Below are positions 39,780 through 51,289 of a stretch of DNA of 64,000 nucleotides, in pieces (position 1 is the stretch's first letter; each line of letters opens with the position of its first letter). This DNA is from Centrapalus pauciflorus (lineage: Eukaryota > Streptophyta > Magnoliopsida > Asterales > Asteraceae): the NCBI GenBank assembly GCA_020465985.1, contig JAANYP010007201.1:124001-188000 (forward strand), read 5' to 3'. A model generated the notes under the pieces. It was not told the origin of the DNA and did no database searches. It saw only the letters and a program-made list of their open reading frames with translations. Both the position numbers and the translations under genes were made by a program.

Positions 39780-41237
39780 TACAGGATGACGTCGTTATAG
39801 CTTGCAGCGAAGCCCTGAAGATATAGAAAATTTAAGAAAATCCAGGAGACAATGTTGGCTGCTAGGAAAGGATTCATGAATTTTGGAGAACAATGTTTAG
39901 TTCTTGTGCAAAACAAAGGTCAGGGTAAAAAGTTTTAGATACCGTTACTTTATCTCACTTATCGTGTGAGACTCATAATCCTCCCTTTATTTTATCTTAC
40001 GTCATATAACATAAAATTAAAATGTTGCGATACTGATTACTGAATGCCTACATGAATAACCCTGATTTTGCATAATGGCAGGCAACAACCTAAAGTTTAC
40101 CTTATCATATCCAAGTTCAAGTTCAAGTTCAAAGTAGCAAAAAAAAAAAATTTTTGATTAACGAGATTTCAGCGTAATCACAACATAGATCCATGTTTAC
40201 CTTGTAATAGTCGGGAGACATTTGTGGATCTTCTGGAGCTGTATATGGCACTGATTGCAGCATTCAAGTCCGTCATGAGTTTTCCAGAACATTAGTTGGT
40301 GTCTTGTGAAGCTACGACTAAAAATTTTTAAACATAAATTGTTAACAGAATTCATATATACACCAACAAGAATCACCAAAACAAACCTTTTCTGTGCCTG
40401 AAGATCCACACCTACAGTTGGAGGTGCTGATATTGTCGACCGCCTAAAGACCGCTACAAGCTTTAATAACAATTCTAAGCCACATTTTCTTCTTAAAGCT
40501 CTCTGCTCTTCATTCCATCTAATCAATACATCAACTGATCAAGTGTCTCTATATACATTGAATGATATACACCATATTCTATTGATAGTTTCAGTAAAAT
40601 CTAGCTCATGAACATCCATCAAATCTGTTTCAATCTACAAACGCATATGATTATGTGATACAGAAAAATATAGCTTATGAACATCCATCGAATCCAACTA
40701 TCTAAGTATTCAACATAGACACACACAAGTGTATAGGGATAGGGTTGTGTTAGGTACAAGACACTTCATATGAAAAAATAAACATCATATCATTCGAACC
40801 AATTTACGAAAAAGATCAAGAAATGACAACATTTTCACATAGCTTTTAGTGGAGAGATACTGAAGTTGACACCTGCAACAAAAAGAAAAGAGATTTTTTG
40901 AGCGTTATTAAACAATCATGGCTTCAGAAATAGATTTTAGATGCTTCCAGGACACACAATAAAATTGGAAACATACCTTAGGAAAAGAGTGTTTGTGTTC
41001 TTTAATGACATAATAAGTTTAAGCAAACAGCTTTGAATACCTTCTTCTTGTCATGTTCAATGGTCTATTCTCACAACCGGTGGTCAATTTCAAAGAGATG
41101 ATCGATTTTTGCTGATGGCTGGGAACACGGTTGGGAGGGTGTGAGAGGAATAGAGGAGGGGAGTGTTTAGCGGATAGGGATTCTGAGAGTAGAGCAGAAG
41201 CATGTACAGAATATGAAGGGTCTCGTTTCGTTCCCAA
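39780..41237 (-). other. Possible multi-exon transcript, coding status unclear
   Basis: The minus strand has several exon-like pieces with plausible splice sites. A piece at 40389-40512 follows an AG and ends before GT, with reading LLLKLVAVFRRSTISAPPTV. A piece ending at 40201 could read APEDPQMSPDYYK. A piece ending near 39789 could read GFAASYNDVIL before a stop. The frames did not join cleanly for me between the first two, and I recognise no family. The upstream ORF at 41019-41237 (72 aa) may be a leader or chance. It could be a small conserved gene, a broken gene or a noncoding RNA. Confidence 0.3.
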
Positions 41238-41239
41238 GT

Positions 41240-42287
41240 TGGTTAATTTCTCAAGAATCTAAAAAAGCATATCCATTTAAGATGATTTTGCAGCAAACCA
41301 GAAAATACAGATCTGCTTGATTGATCATTTTGCATAGTTGAAGCAATGTGTCCGGGTGTCGATCCATCAAAAGTGTGGATCCATCAAAATAAGCTCTTTA
41401 TCTATCTGCCATGAGAAGAGAATGAACACATTGAGTAATGTCGAACCAAATTAAAAAATGTGCGAAGTACAAATAAAAAAACCAGATGAAACCCAAAATA
41501 AAATCAAACCAGATGAAGCACAAAATCTTTGTTGTATAACCAGCAACAATTGATTAGGGCATCCACGATTACGACTCGGGTAGGTTACAACCATATGAAG
41601 CACAAAATATGCTGAGTCAGTGGGGATCCATCAAAGAAACAAGATTACAACTCACAATAATGACAAAACCAAATGAACTTGGGTGGTGGAGGAGAGTCAC
41701 GCACGAATAATTAAACAATCCAGTGATGAGCGAGGGCGGTGATGGTGGTGTAGAAAGAGATAACACATATCAGTGATAACCGATGGAGAGGAACAGTCTG
41801 CTTGGGAACTGAAAAAGCCCACTCGGAAGCGTGTGCGTTTCTTCCAACGCAGTTGGTTCCCCATGTGCTGCATTGCTCAGCAAATTCAAAATCTGTATTT
41901 TCATGTTTTAACGGGTTGTACGCTTTGCTTTGAGATGTGTAAGTCTTAAAATTCAAGAATTAGCTTTAAGATGTTGTACTTCATGCATAAAAATTTGTAT
42001 ACAACTAAATGCTTTATTAAGGAGTAAAGATATTGGATGGTTGCTCGTGTTAACCTTAGTCAACGTCGGCTTGTACTCTGTCTATTGTTGCAATATATCA
42101 TTGATCATTAATACTTAAAATCAAAATTAACTATGATAGTTGTCAGGCTTTGTAATCATAAATTGATTATTTTATATCTCAACAACACTTATCTCTCTAA
42201 GTTGTATAAATTTGATGGTATTTGGACATTGAGTTTTGACTAATGACGATTCATAACAGAAGCTAGCTTTGATTGTTGTACGTTAAG
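41240..42287. other. Intergenic DNA, no gene recognised
   Basis: An 81-aa minus-strand ORF (41711-41956) has no recognisable domain. Composition here is less AT-rich than the surrounding repeats, so a 5' UTR of the minus-strand transcript is possible. Confidence 0.4.
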
Positions 42288-42746
42288 CAGGGTGTTCAAA
42301 AGAAACCGGAAAACCGAAAAACCGAGTCGGACCGGTCAATCCGAAATCCAAAAAAACTGACAAATGACGGACCGGTTTCGGTTTTCATTTTTAATAAACC
42401 GCGGGTAACCGTACCGAACCGAACATAAACATATCACAAATGTTTACATATAAATAGATAAATTACAATCTAAAATATTATATTTATAGTTTTATTTTAA
42501 TTAAATATTTGTTTGTTTAAGTAGTTTTATGAAAATTTTAATATAATTGATATATTTATTACAAATAAACTTAATTTTAAGGAACAATCAAAATACTTTT
42601 ATTATTTATAAATAGATAATAACTATCCGAAACTATTCGCAAACCGAACCGCATATAACCGAAACCGTAAAGCGGGTAAACAAAACCGAAAATACGGTTC
42701 ATACTTTTGCTACTAATCGAACCGAACCGGTCCATGAACAGCGCCA
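42288..42746. mobile_element. hAT-like MITE with ACCGAAC/GGTTTCGG text (459 bp)
   Basis: The left end CAGGGTGTTCA and the right end, reversed, TGGCGCTGTTCA are diverged inverted repeats. A perfect 8-bp duplication ACGTTAAG flanks them (42280-42287 and 42747-42754). The interior has ACCGAACCGG-like words near both ends around an AT-rich core. Confidence 0.75.
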
Positions 42747-42754
42747 ACGTTAAG

Positions 42755-45489
42755 TACTCCATATCAACATTAATGTCCTTGTATTTATAACATCCATTTC
42801 TGAACCTAAAGCTCATTCAGGAAGCCATCTAGCAAAGTTTCTCTATTATATTGAATCCGATTCCGATTGTAATCTTAGCGATTGTAAGGTAGGATTGGGA
42901 GTAATTTTCAGCACCGGCACCGGCACCAGGTACACGAAACTATTATATTGAATCCGATTCCGATTATTCTTTTATGTCACTTTGATCCTTTAATCTCCAT
43001 TTCCATTTCTCTGCGCCTGTCTATCTACGTATAAGCATGATCCTGAGTGACATTTTAGGGTTTTTCTGGGAGTCGATTTGATGCATCATCCCTCCTGATT
43101 CTTGTAGCCAATCGTTGGCCCACTGCCCCTACTCCACTTCTCCTTCATATCACCCCCACCAGAAAACGATTCCTGCTCCCGCTTCTCCACTCCTCCTCTA
43201 CCCGTATTTTTCAACTTCTCTTATTGGTTTTATACTTTTATAATTTTTGCTTGTGAACCCTAGATGCTATCAATTTGTGTTCCATTAAACAAATTTATGA
43301 CTTAATCAATCCTATTTTTGTTCCTCTTCATAGCTTTGTTCCTAATCTGTTCTGTAATGTCTAGCTAGTTAATTGTATGCATACTTGTTGCTTTTTTTTT
43401 TTGGTGCGGCAAAGTTGGTTTCTGGTACCTAATCTGATTTGGAATGAGTTTCTAGATCCTTCACTGCAACCAGCCAAACTTATCCTAAATTTGACAATGA
43501 TTCACCAAGATACTACTAAGAATTCAACCTGATTTTCAAGACATGCATGAGTCCTGAACTCCTGATACACAATCATTTAGTCCGAATTTAAATGATAACA
43601 TTATATTTTACCTCTTCAAGATTAGCTAATAGACACATACTAAACCTAGGCTATAATTGAACCATCCCCGTTTGTTACAAGCAATCTGCAACCTCCTATT
43701 TAGAATCTTTGATACAACATTCGATATTTTATGCATTAATAACAAATAAAGATGTGTCAAAAGGAATAAAAATATAGTAGTGTGTTTGAGTAAGTTAACA
43801 TGAAAAATCAGAATGATTATGAAATGGTTACAGTCAATCATCACTTTGTGATTTCTGATAATGATTGTTATTGAGAAATTTTAGACTCTGCAGTCATACT
43901 TTGTTCATATTCGGACTCTTCCTGTTTTGTTGCATCATCGCTCTTGGAGCTTCTGTGTATACTAAGCTCCCAGGATGAGTGTAGACATGTATTTGTCTAT
44001 TGTTTCTGGAGTAATAGATTTGCACTGCTTAACTAAGTTGATAATGTAGACATACAGGGTTTGTTTGGGGCACTCAGGTCCCATGGCAAGGAAGTTGATA
44101 ATGTAGACATACAGGGTTTGTTTGGGCACTCAGGTCCCATGGCAAGGAAGTTAGAATTGATGTTCAAACAAAATAGGTTGAATTTGAACTATATGGGCTC
44201 TGATAGGATTCTACTAAGAAAATTCTAGAATGGGCAAATTAGGGATTTTATGTAGTAGTTAGTTATTCTATAAATAAGGGAAGAAGGGAAGGAAGTGGGT
44301 GTGCAGAAATATTGTTAGAAAAGTGTTTGGCTCTTTGCTTAATAGCTTTGAGGGGTCTCCAATCATTCGATTGAGAGAAAGGGAATTTTCCCTGGAATCT
44401 CGATTGTTCTTCAATTTCTATCTTGGTTTACTAATTTCAGAATTAATTGGGTTAATTCCTCTGTTTTCTTCATTATTGAACTCTATGTTTCGTATCAAGC
44501 TCCATTGTTGAATTCTAAGTTTCCAAAGTATCATAATAGAACTTTGAGTGAATAACGTTGTGCTTTCATATTTTTCATCATACACACTCAAAATTTCAGC
44601 TTCTTCACCCCTTTAGATAGCTCAAACTGCCCTACATGAAGCATCAACCTCAACACTGCCCCTCTCCAACTCTTCCCAAAAACTCCACTTGTCCATCCTA
44701 TACGAGTTGCCTAGCACTTATTGATGACTCTGATTGACAAAATTTGTCACTTAATTTTGGATAATGATCAGCACTAACACAACACATATCTGAATGTTGG
44801 TGCCATAAAAAAGCAGCATTTATTGAGGTGTAGTTTACTTCAAAGTCAATGACAGTTTTGACCTTGCTGATATACTGCTATTCAGAGTTAGTTTGACTTT
44901 CACAGATGAGTTTGAAGTTGGTGAAAATAATTGAATACTTGCTTTCTGAAATAACATCAGGAAATGATGCTACTGTAGGTGGTAGAATATATTTCTTTAG
45001 AGCCATGGAATTGACACGTATTCTTGGTCTCCTAGTTCACAGGTGTGATGCATAGCACCCACTCCATGTGAACCTGGCAAATATTTGGTAAGTTGTAGAG
45101 ACCTGGAGGAACTAACCGCCCGCCAGGAACCGGGAGTCTGAGGCCACGGTGCCTGTTCGCAACTTGGGTTTTGGACCAAGCCCGTTAGGGTTTCTCGGTT
45201 TCAGTTCTCCCTAGATACCCATCCCTATGTAATTGTGACTAAACTATGTTGACTAAGTTAATCCCATAAATTGATGTTAAATCTAATTAATAAACTAATT
45301 ATAACTTTAACTGTTTGGCCAGTTTACTGAAACTTGATTAAATATATTAAATTACAAAACATATGTTATTAAAAATCAGTTGGTCTTAAAAGTATGAATT
45401 TTAATGAAACTGGACATTGGTGTTGGCATACTAATATCATTTCATTGATTTGCATATTTTTCTTTTCACCACCGTGTTCAGAAATTTCC
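42755..45489. other. Upstream region of the small-protein gene, no clear gene
   Basis: A CT-rich stretch at about 43085-43210 looks like a plant 5' UTR. A 56-57 bp tandem duplication lies at 44037-44150. Text at about 44160-44520, with a CTATAAATAAGGG box, resembles an LTR but I found no boundaries or duplication. A TTCAG acceptor sits just before 45482. Confidence 0.4.
44037..44150. repeat. Tandem duplication of a 56-57 bp unit
   Basis: The unit beginning GTTGATAATGTAGACATACA and ending CCCATGGCAAGGAA occurs twice in a row. The copies differ by one G in the GGGG/GGG run. Confidence 0.9.
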
Positions 45490-45802
45490 ATGTCACGGAC
45501 ACGCAACATCATCGTTGCCACAGGCTTGCTAGCTTTCGCAAGTGCAGGTTTGGCGTTTCCCTTTTACATGGCGTAAGTATACTCTTCATTGCCAATGCTT
45601 TGCTTTCTGGTTCATTTGGCTTTTCTTGAAATAGTAATAGTAAATGAGTAAATGTATGTTGGAATGCAGGTCTAGGTCATCAAAGGCACCTGTTATTGAC
45701 TCGTCTAAACCACTGCCACCTCAAGCAACTTTCCGCGGACCTTATATCAATACTGGATCACGTGACGTTGGACCGGATTATCAGACTTATTCTAAGAAAT
45801 AG
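45490..45802 (+). CDS. Small single-pass membrane protein, 71 aa, 2 exons
   Basis: Exons 45490-45572 and 45670-45802 join at GT-AG to give 71 aa. Residues about 5-27 (IIVATGLLAFASAGLAFPFY) form one hydrophobic span after a short basic N-terminus. The tail is polar with SSKPLPPQATFRGPYINTGS and a terminal YQTYSKK. The start is chosen because a TTCAG acceptor immediately precedes it, suggesting a 5' UTR intron. It has the look of a conserved plant small membrane protein, perhaps mitochondrial or ER, but I do not recognise a named family. Confidence 0.75.
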
Positions 45803-46323
45803 CCTTTTTTTCGTTGCGTACTGTATCTACTTCAATGATTACAAGCGCAATGTAGTCTTGTGTGTAGGTTTAGAATATTGCAATGAGTTTGGGGGTTAAT
45901 AATACTGCTAAAGTTGAAATGAATATTTATTCATTTGGTCTATAGTATTACCATGTTAAGGTAATCTTAAGTTTGGTAAAGTTAAATGAGGTTTTGTGTC
46001 TGCCACAAGATCCACCAACGGCCACTTGTGAAATCAAATGTTACAACTTACAATTTATAGATATATATAGTCAATAGTTGTGATTGTTTGTTTCTTTGCG
46101 ACTTCGAGTATTAATAATATTTCGCAAAAAATAAGTTGGAAAAATATAACACGTTATGGATTTGTGCAATTTGTCTGTCGGTCGGTCCATTTGAGAAATT
46201 TGCAAGAAAAAAGAAAAAACGTATTACAAACTTACACGTAAAGTCTTCCATGTAAACCATAAAACACAGTTCTACTCTCTGCACCACTAGAAATAGAATC
46301 AAGAAAATTTATAATTAAAAAAA

Positions 46324-49018
46324 ATGGCTTGTTTACTATCCCCAACGCCACCACCATCAACAACCACTACCAAACTTCCTTCGCTTTCCCTCCACCATAC
46401 AAAACCCTTGATTCTCCATTCACAACCACCATCATCTCGCCGGAAAAAGCTTCTCCCTCCGCTCCGTGTAGCTGCTCCACCATCAACCACCACCACCGAC
46501 CCTTCAATTGATATTGAATTCGAGGCCACTTCTTCTTCCAAGTTCTCATGGAGAGATCATTGGTACCCTGTTTCCCTTATCGAAGACCTCGATCCAAATC
46601 TCCCAACCCCTTTTACCCTCCTCAACCGCGACCTCGTTATTTGGTTCGACAAAAGTAACAACCAATGGGTTGTTTTTGACGACAAATGCCCTCATCGCCT
46701 TGCTCCTTTATCCGTAACTTACTTCCTTCCATTTTTTTACCTTTTGGGATGCTGTAATTAACCGTGTAAGCTAACCTTTGATTTGTTTAAGACCATTTCT
46801 GTATGTGTTTGTTTCAGGAAGGAAGGATCGATGAGAATGGTCATCTGCAGTGTTCTTACCATGGATGGTCTTTTGATGGATGTGGATCCTGTACTCGGAT
46901 CCCTCAGGCATCATCTGATGGACCTGAAGCTCGAGCTATTGAATCACCAAGAGCCTGTGCTATCAGATTCCCTACAATGGTTTCCCAAGGTTTGCTTTTT
47001 GTGTGGCCTGATGAGAAAAGTTCTGAACGAGCTACTGCCACCAACCCTCCAACGTAATCTCTTCATCTTAGTCTTTATATAATATATTCATTCTATGTCT
47101 TAATGGAGACTGTTTGAGTGATTGATTATCAAACCTTTCTTTTTTTAATGAGAAAGCTCAAAACTTGAATAAAGCTATTTTAAGGATACTGATATGTGCT
47201 ATTTCCTCAGATTTCTAATTAATTATTGAAAGTTTTTGTCATTTTCCACTGTTTAATGTCTTCTTCTATCTGAAATAACTCATACGGGAATTGTTTAGGT
47301 TGCCTGATGACTTCGAAAAGCCTGAGTTTTCTACTGTAACAATTCAACGGGATCTGTTCTATGGCTATGATACCCTCATGGAGAATGTTTCTGATCCTTC
47401 ACACATTGATTTTGCTCATCATAAGGTGAATAAAATAAACTCAAATATATCTATGTAAACTCAATTCTTCTTTCCTTTTTTTTCTCCCCTCCTTGAAAAC
47501 CAAAGAGATTTTACAATAAATTGGCTTCTGTTTGGATATCTGCAGGTCACGGGGAGGAGGGATAGAGCTAAACCGCTGCCATTTAAGATGGATTCAACTG
47601 GTGATTGGGGCTTTTCTGGAGAAAATGAAGGGAACCCAAAAATTAGTGCCAAGTTTATTGCACCTTGCTATTATATAAACAAGTAAGTTTTGTTGCTCCA
47701 ATTTATATCCCGGAAATAGGCTTGCAAATGCTGTGAATCGTTTCTTTGAATCACTGTCATAGTGTTTATACTCCCTCTATCCAAAAACAAATAGAATGCA
47801 GTTCTCACTTTTGGCAAGTCAAAATTACCTCTTTGTCGTTGAGTTACAAAATATGGATGATATTGATTTTGTTCTGTAAGGTCCGTGTCATTGTATCAGA
47901 CCGACCATAAGGGGCACTTTTGGTATTAGACGAACAATCATAAACGATGTGCATCTTCAAACATTACATGTGTTTCAGGATAGTGAATTTTGTAGAGTGA
48001 TCGTGATAATATACTAAATGCTAAATACACATATGTAACATGGTTCATCAATACTTATAAAAGGGTCAACCTTTTCTTGTATAAAGGTTAGTGTAGGTAT
48101 TTGACAGCTAGAAACAGTTTAGTAAACTATGTGCCAAGTCTGAAGTTAGATTTGTTTGTTATTTCAGAATAGAGATTGACACAAAACTCCCTGTTGTGGG
48201 TGACCAAAAGTGGGTAATATGGATTTGTTCCTTCAACGTTCCAATGGCACCCGGAAAGACCCGTTCCATCGTTTGCAGTGCTCGGAACTTCTTTCAGTTT
48301 ACTATGCCTGGGCCTGCATGGTGGCAGGTAACACTTTGCAGAACCTCTTATTTAACAAGTAGGAACCCATTTTCATTCAGTTATGTTGAAAACGGTGAAA
48401 ATCGCAGGTTGTTCCAAGATGGCACGAACATTGGACTTCAAACAAAGTATACGATGGTGATATGATTGTGCTACAAGGTCAGGAAAAAGTATTTCTGTCG
48501 CAATCAATGGATGGTTCCACGGATGTCAATAAGCAGTACACAAAACTCACGTTCACGCCAACACAAGCTGATCGTCTAGTATTGGCATTCCGAAGCTGGC
48601 TCAGACGGCATGGCAACAGTCAACCCGAATGGTTCGGCCATGCAAACACACAATCATTGCCATCCACGTACCTATCTAAACGCCAGGTAATGAAGTGCTT
48701 TCTTAGCATGTGGCTGTCGTATTTCTTGTACTCTTTTTATGACTTTTCGTTTATTTGCAACAGATGCTGGATAGATACGAGCAACATACGTTGAAGTGTT
48801 CTTCATGTAAGAAGGCTCATAACACGTTCGAGACACTGCAAAAGTTTTTTATTGGAGCAGCTGTTGTTCTTTGTGCTGCTGCCGGTGTTCCGTCTGAGAT
48901 CCGGTTACGTGTTGTTTTAGCTGGGCTTGCGGTTACGAGTGCTGGGTTGGCGTATTATTGTCATGAACTACAAAAGAACTTTGTTTTTGTTGATTACGTA
49001 CATGCTGAGATTGATTGA
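46324..49018 (+). CDS. PAO: Pheophorbide a oxygenase (Rieske oxygenase), 7 exons
   Basis: The 527-aa product opens the porphyrin ring of pheophorbide a in chlorophyll breakdown, at the chloroplast envelope or thylakoid (PAO/ACD1). Exons: 46324-46713, 46818-47053, 47299-47425, 47546-47682, 48168-48327, 48408-48686, 48764-49018. About the first 50 residues are Ser/Thr/Pro-rich, a transit peptide. The Rieske ligands are C122, H124, C142 and H145 (CPH...CSYH). The mononuclear iron site is D241-x2-H244-x4-H249 in SDPSHIDFAHH. A C-terminal CSSC (C455, C458) and hydrophobic spans from about 472 follow. DHWYPVSLIEDLDPNLPTPF and YHGWSFDGCGSCTRIPQA distinguish PAO from the relatives TIC55 and PTC52. 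Length is close to Arabidopsis PAO. Confidence 0.97.
47771..47800. repeat. Stowaway-like terminus in PAO intron 4
   Basis: CTCCCTCTATCCAAAAACAA after TA is like the start of a Stowaway MITE. I did not find the opposite end in the intron. Confidence 0.35.
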
Positions 49019-49644
49019 ACACTGTAAAATGTGTGTTTTTTAGAATATTTGTACTTTGGTGAATAGAAATCAGAGCATTTGGTTGGTTCAAAAAACAGAT
49101 ATGTATAGACTATTAAAAAAAGTTAATCAGGTTCTTTCATGTAAACTGGGTTGATTTAGGTTGCAACCCTACTGCTCTTTTCCTCTTTCTTGCTTTGCCT
49201 CTGTTTTCTCATTCGTTTACTATTGCAAGAGTCTGATCATCTGAAGCACCACATCACTCCCACTGTGCAGACTCGGCGGTTCAATCAACCACGCCTCCCT
49301 GACTCTAGGCAGCCCCTCAATTTGTCGACCAATGCAGCATCCCTCATCTGTTCAGTCATCGGCCCCACCACGTGCTGACTTGACGGTTCATTCGTTCCTC
49401 TAAGGGAGAGTTTTGTTTGTCGGAATCTGACAGAAAACTAATAGGTTTTCCATTACAATATTCAATTTGGCTGCTAAATAGGATGAAAGAGGATAAAAAT
49501 GGGGGAGGGGAGATTTTCAGGGAGGCTCGTTCCTAGAAATAAGATTTGGTGCCAAACAACACTACTCCAACTTTGAAATTTTGGTTTGGGCATGGAGTTA
49601 GCGCTAACCAACTCTGAAATTTTTGGCTTGCGTGCCAACTCTAA
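49019..49644. other. PAO 3' flank
   Basis: Probably PAO 3' UTR at the start, then sequence with no recognised gene. Confidence 0.5.
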
Positions 49645-50053
49645 CGCTATGTTCTCGTATTATAAGAGAAGAAAAGAGAAAGAAAGATGGAGGAAAGAAA
49701 CATGAAAGAAAGAATGAGAAAGAGAAGATAATATTTGTGTTTGTGTTCTTGAATCTGGAGGAAAGAATTATGAATCAAAGAAAATTTATGTTCTTGAAAG
49801 GGAGGAAAGAAAATAAAACCTTTTGTTTGCTTTGTAATTTACATAGACAACATTTTACTAATCTTTCTTTTCTTCACTTTCTTTTCATATTTGGGAGGAA
49901 ACATTTGGAAAGAAAACCTTTGAAACTTTCTTTCCTCTTCTCTTGCTTTCCTTCCTTAAAAATGATAAAAGAACACATGTTTTTTTTATTTTCTTCCACT
50001 TTCTTCTGGTTTCTTTTCCTTTCCTCCGTTTAAATTGGTTCGAGAAGAGAGGG
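49645..50053. mobile_element. PIF/Harbinger-like MITE, copy F2 (409 bp)
   Basis: The ends are CGCTATGTTCTCG and, reversed, CCCTCTCTTCTCG, flanked by TAA at 49642-49644 and 50054-50056. It is highly similar to and exactly as long as copy F1 at 33232-33640. Confidence 0.85.
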
Positions 50054-50618
50054 TAAAATTTTTATTTGTTACTTGCCTGGAATGCCAATTTCTGACACTG
50101 ACCGATAACATAACTCGATCATTGAAAATGGATAATTTTGACCAAGGTTAATAATCTTATTGATTGGCCTGTTTAAACTTTAAACATTAAAAATATAGAA
50201 AATGAATGTTAATTATTAATCTATTTAAGCAAATAAACTATATTAATTATAATTCCTCTGTTGCTTTTCAATACGTAGATAATTTCTGTCAGTTTAGTTA
50301 CTTGAATGTAACATCATAACCGCCGTGATAATGGAAATGTTCTCTAATCGAAGACCGTGAAACCAAAACGCCGGCGGAAAACCCGTTCATCGACACCAAA
50401 ATAATTATAGAAACATACTATAAATTGCAAACAAGAAACAAATAATTTTTACTAGCATGAGAATATTTTAAGTCTTACATAAAGATAACATTTTTTCAAT
50501 TGGATTACCCTGTTTAACAACAAACATCACCGATTCTATTCATCTTCTAACCACACAAATTCATAGGGAATATGAATTTTTTACAAACCCTAACACTGAT
50601 TCAGCATCAACAGTAACC

Positions 50619-51065
50619 CTAAGAACTGGTAAATTTGGTTACGGCCTTCGTCCCCTCTGACACGGCATGCTTTGCCAATTCCCCAGGCAACACCAACCTC
50701 ACTGCCGTCTGAATCTCCCTCGACGTAATCGTCGGCTTCTTGTTGTACCTCGCAAGCCTCGAAGATTCCTGAGCAAGCTTCTCGAAGATGTCGTTGATGA
50801 ACGAATTCATAATTCCCATGGCCTTGCCTGAGATCCCGATATCAGGATGAACCTGCTTCAGCACCTTAAAGATATAGATCTTGTACGTCTCCACGCTCTT
50901 CTTGCTCCTCTTCTTCTTCTTGTCGGCGGCAGATGCACCGGCTTCCTTGGGAAGCTTCTTCCCGGCCTTTGGCTTTTTCTCGGCCGGAGCTTTTTCAGCA
51001 ACGGCGGATTTCTTCTCCTCTGCTGGTTTCTTCTCCGCTGGTTTCTTCTCTGCCTTTGGCGCCAT
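50619..51065 (-). CDS. Histone H2B, 148 aa
   Basis: A single-exon core histone gene; H2B pairs with H2A in the nucleosome. The N-terminal tail (about residues 1-55) is Lys/Ala/Pro-rich with repeated AEKKPAEKK, as in plant H2Bs. The fold is intact from KKSVETYKIYIFKVLKQVHP to the C-terminal helix ending in AVTKFTSS, which holds the lysine usually monoubiquitinated (K144 here). The promoter carries a plant histone octamer, a CCAAT box and a TATA box. The 60-115 aa ORFs on the other strand are shadows. Confidence 0.97.
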   Translation of the reverse strand: MAPKAEKKPAEKKPAEEKKSAVAEKAPAEKKPKAGKKLPKEAGASAADKKKKRSKKSVETYKIYIFKVLKQVHPDIGISGKAMGIMNSFINDIFEKLAQESSRLARYNKKPTITSREIQTAVRLVLPGELAKHAVSEGTKAVTKFTSS

Positions 51066-51150
51066 TTTCGAGGGAATTGCGTTTTAAGAAAGCAAGAAAG
51101 GGGAGAGAGAGTTTGTTGTTGGATGAGTAGATGGGAGGGGAAGCCTTGCG

Positions 51151-51157
51151 TTTATAT
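51151..51157 (-). promoter_or_regulatory. TATA box of H2B
   Basis: TATATAA on the minus strand, about 87 bp before the start codon. A CCAAT box (ATTGG on plus) lies at 51180-51184. Confidence 0.6.
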
Positions 51158-51278
51158 AGTTATTGAGAGGCGTCATCTGATTGGTTTGTTTTAGATGTCT
51201 CGGATTATGGATAATGGCCGTTGATTTCTAGTATATTGTTTCGGCGGACAGGATTTAATTTGCTAAAAGTTGGGTTGA

Positions 51279-51286
51279 CGCGGATC
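51279..51286. promoter_or_regulatory. Plant histone octamer CGCGGATC
   Basis: CGCGGATC reads on the plus strand about 215 bp upstream of the H2B start. This octamer is a known element of plant histone promoters linked to expression in dividing cells and may work in either orientation. Confidence 0.7.
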
Positions 51287-51289
51287 GAC

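Noticed and set aside
44160..44520. Possible second solo LTR with CTATAAATAAGGG
   Set aside because: No TG...CA boundaries with a matching 5-bp duplication could be found, so it is mentioned only as resemblance.
50847..51194. Plus-strand ORFs of 65-115 aa
   Set aside because: They are shadows of the Lys/Ala-rich H2B N-terminus.
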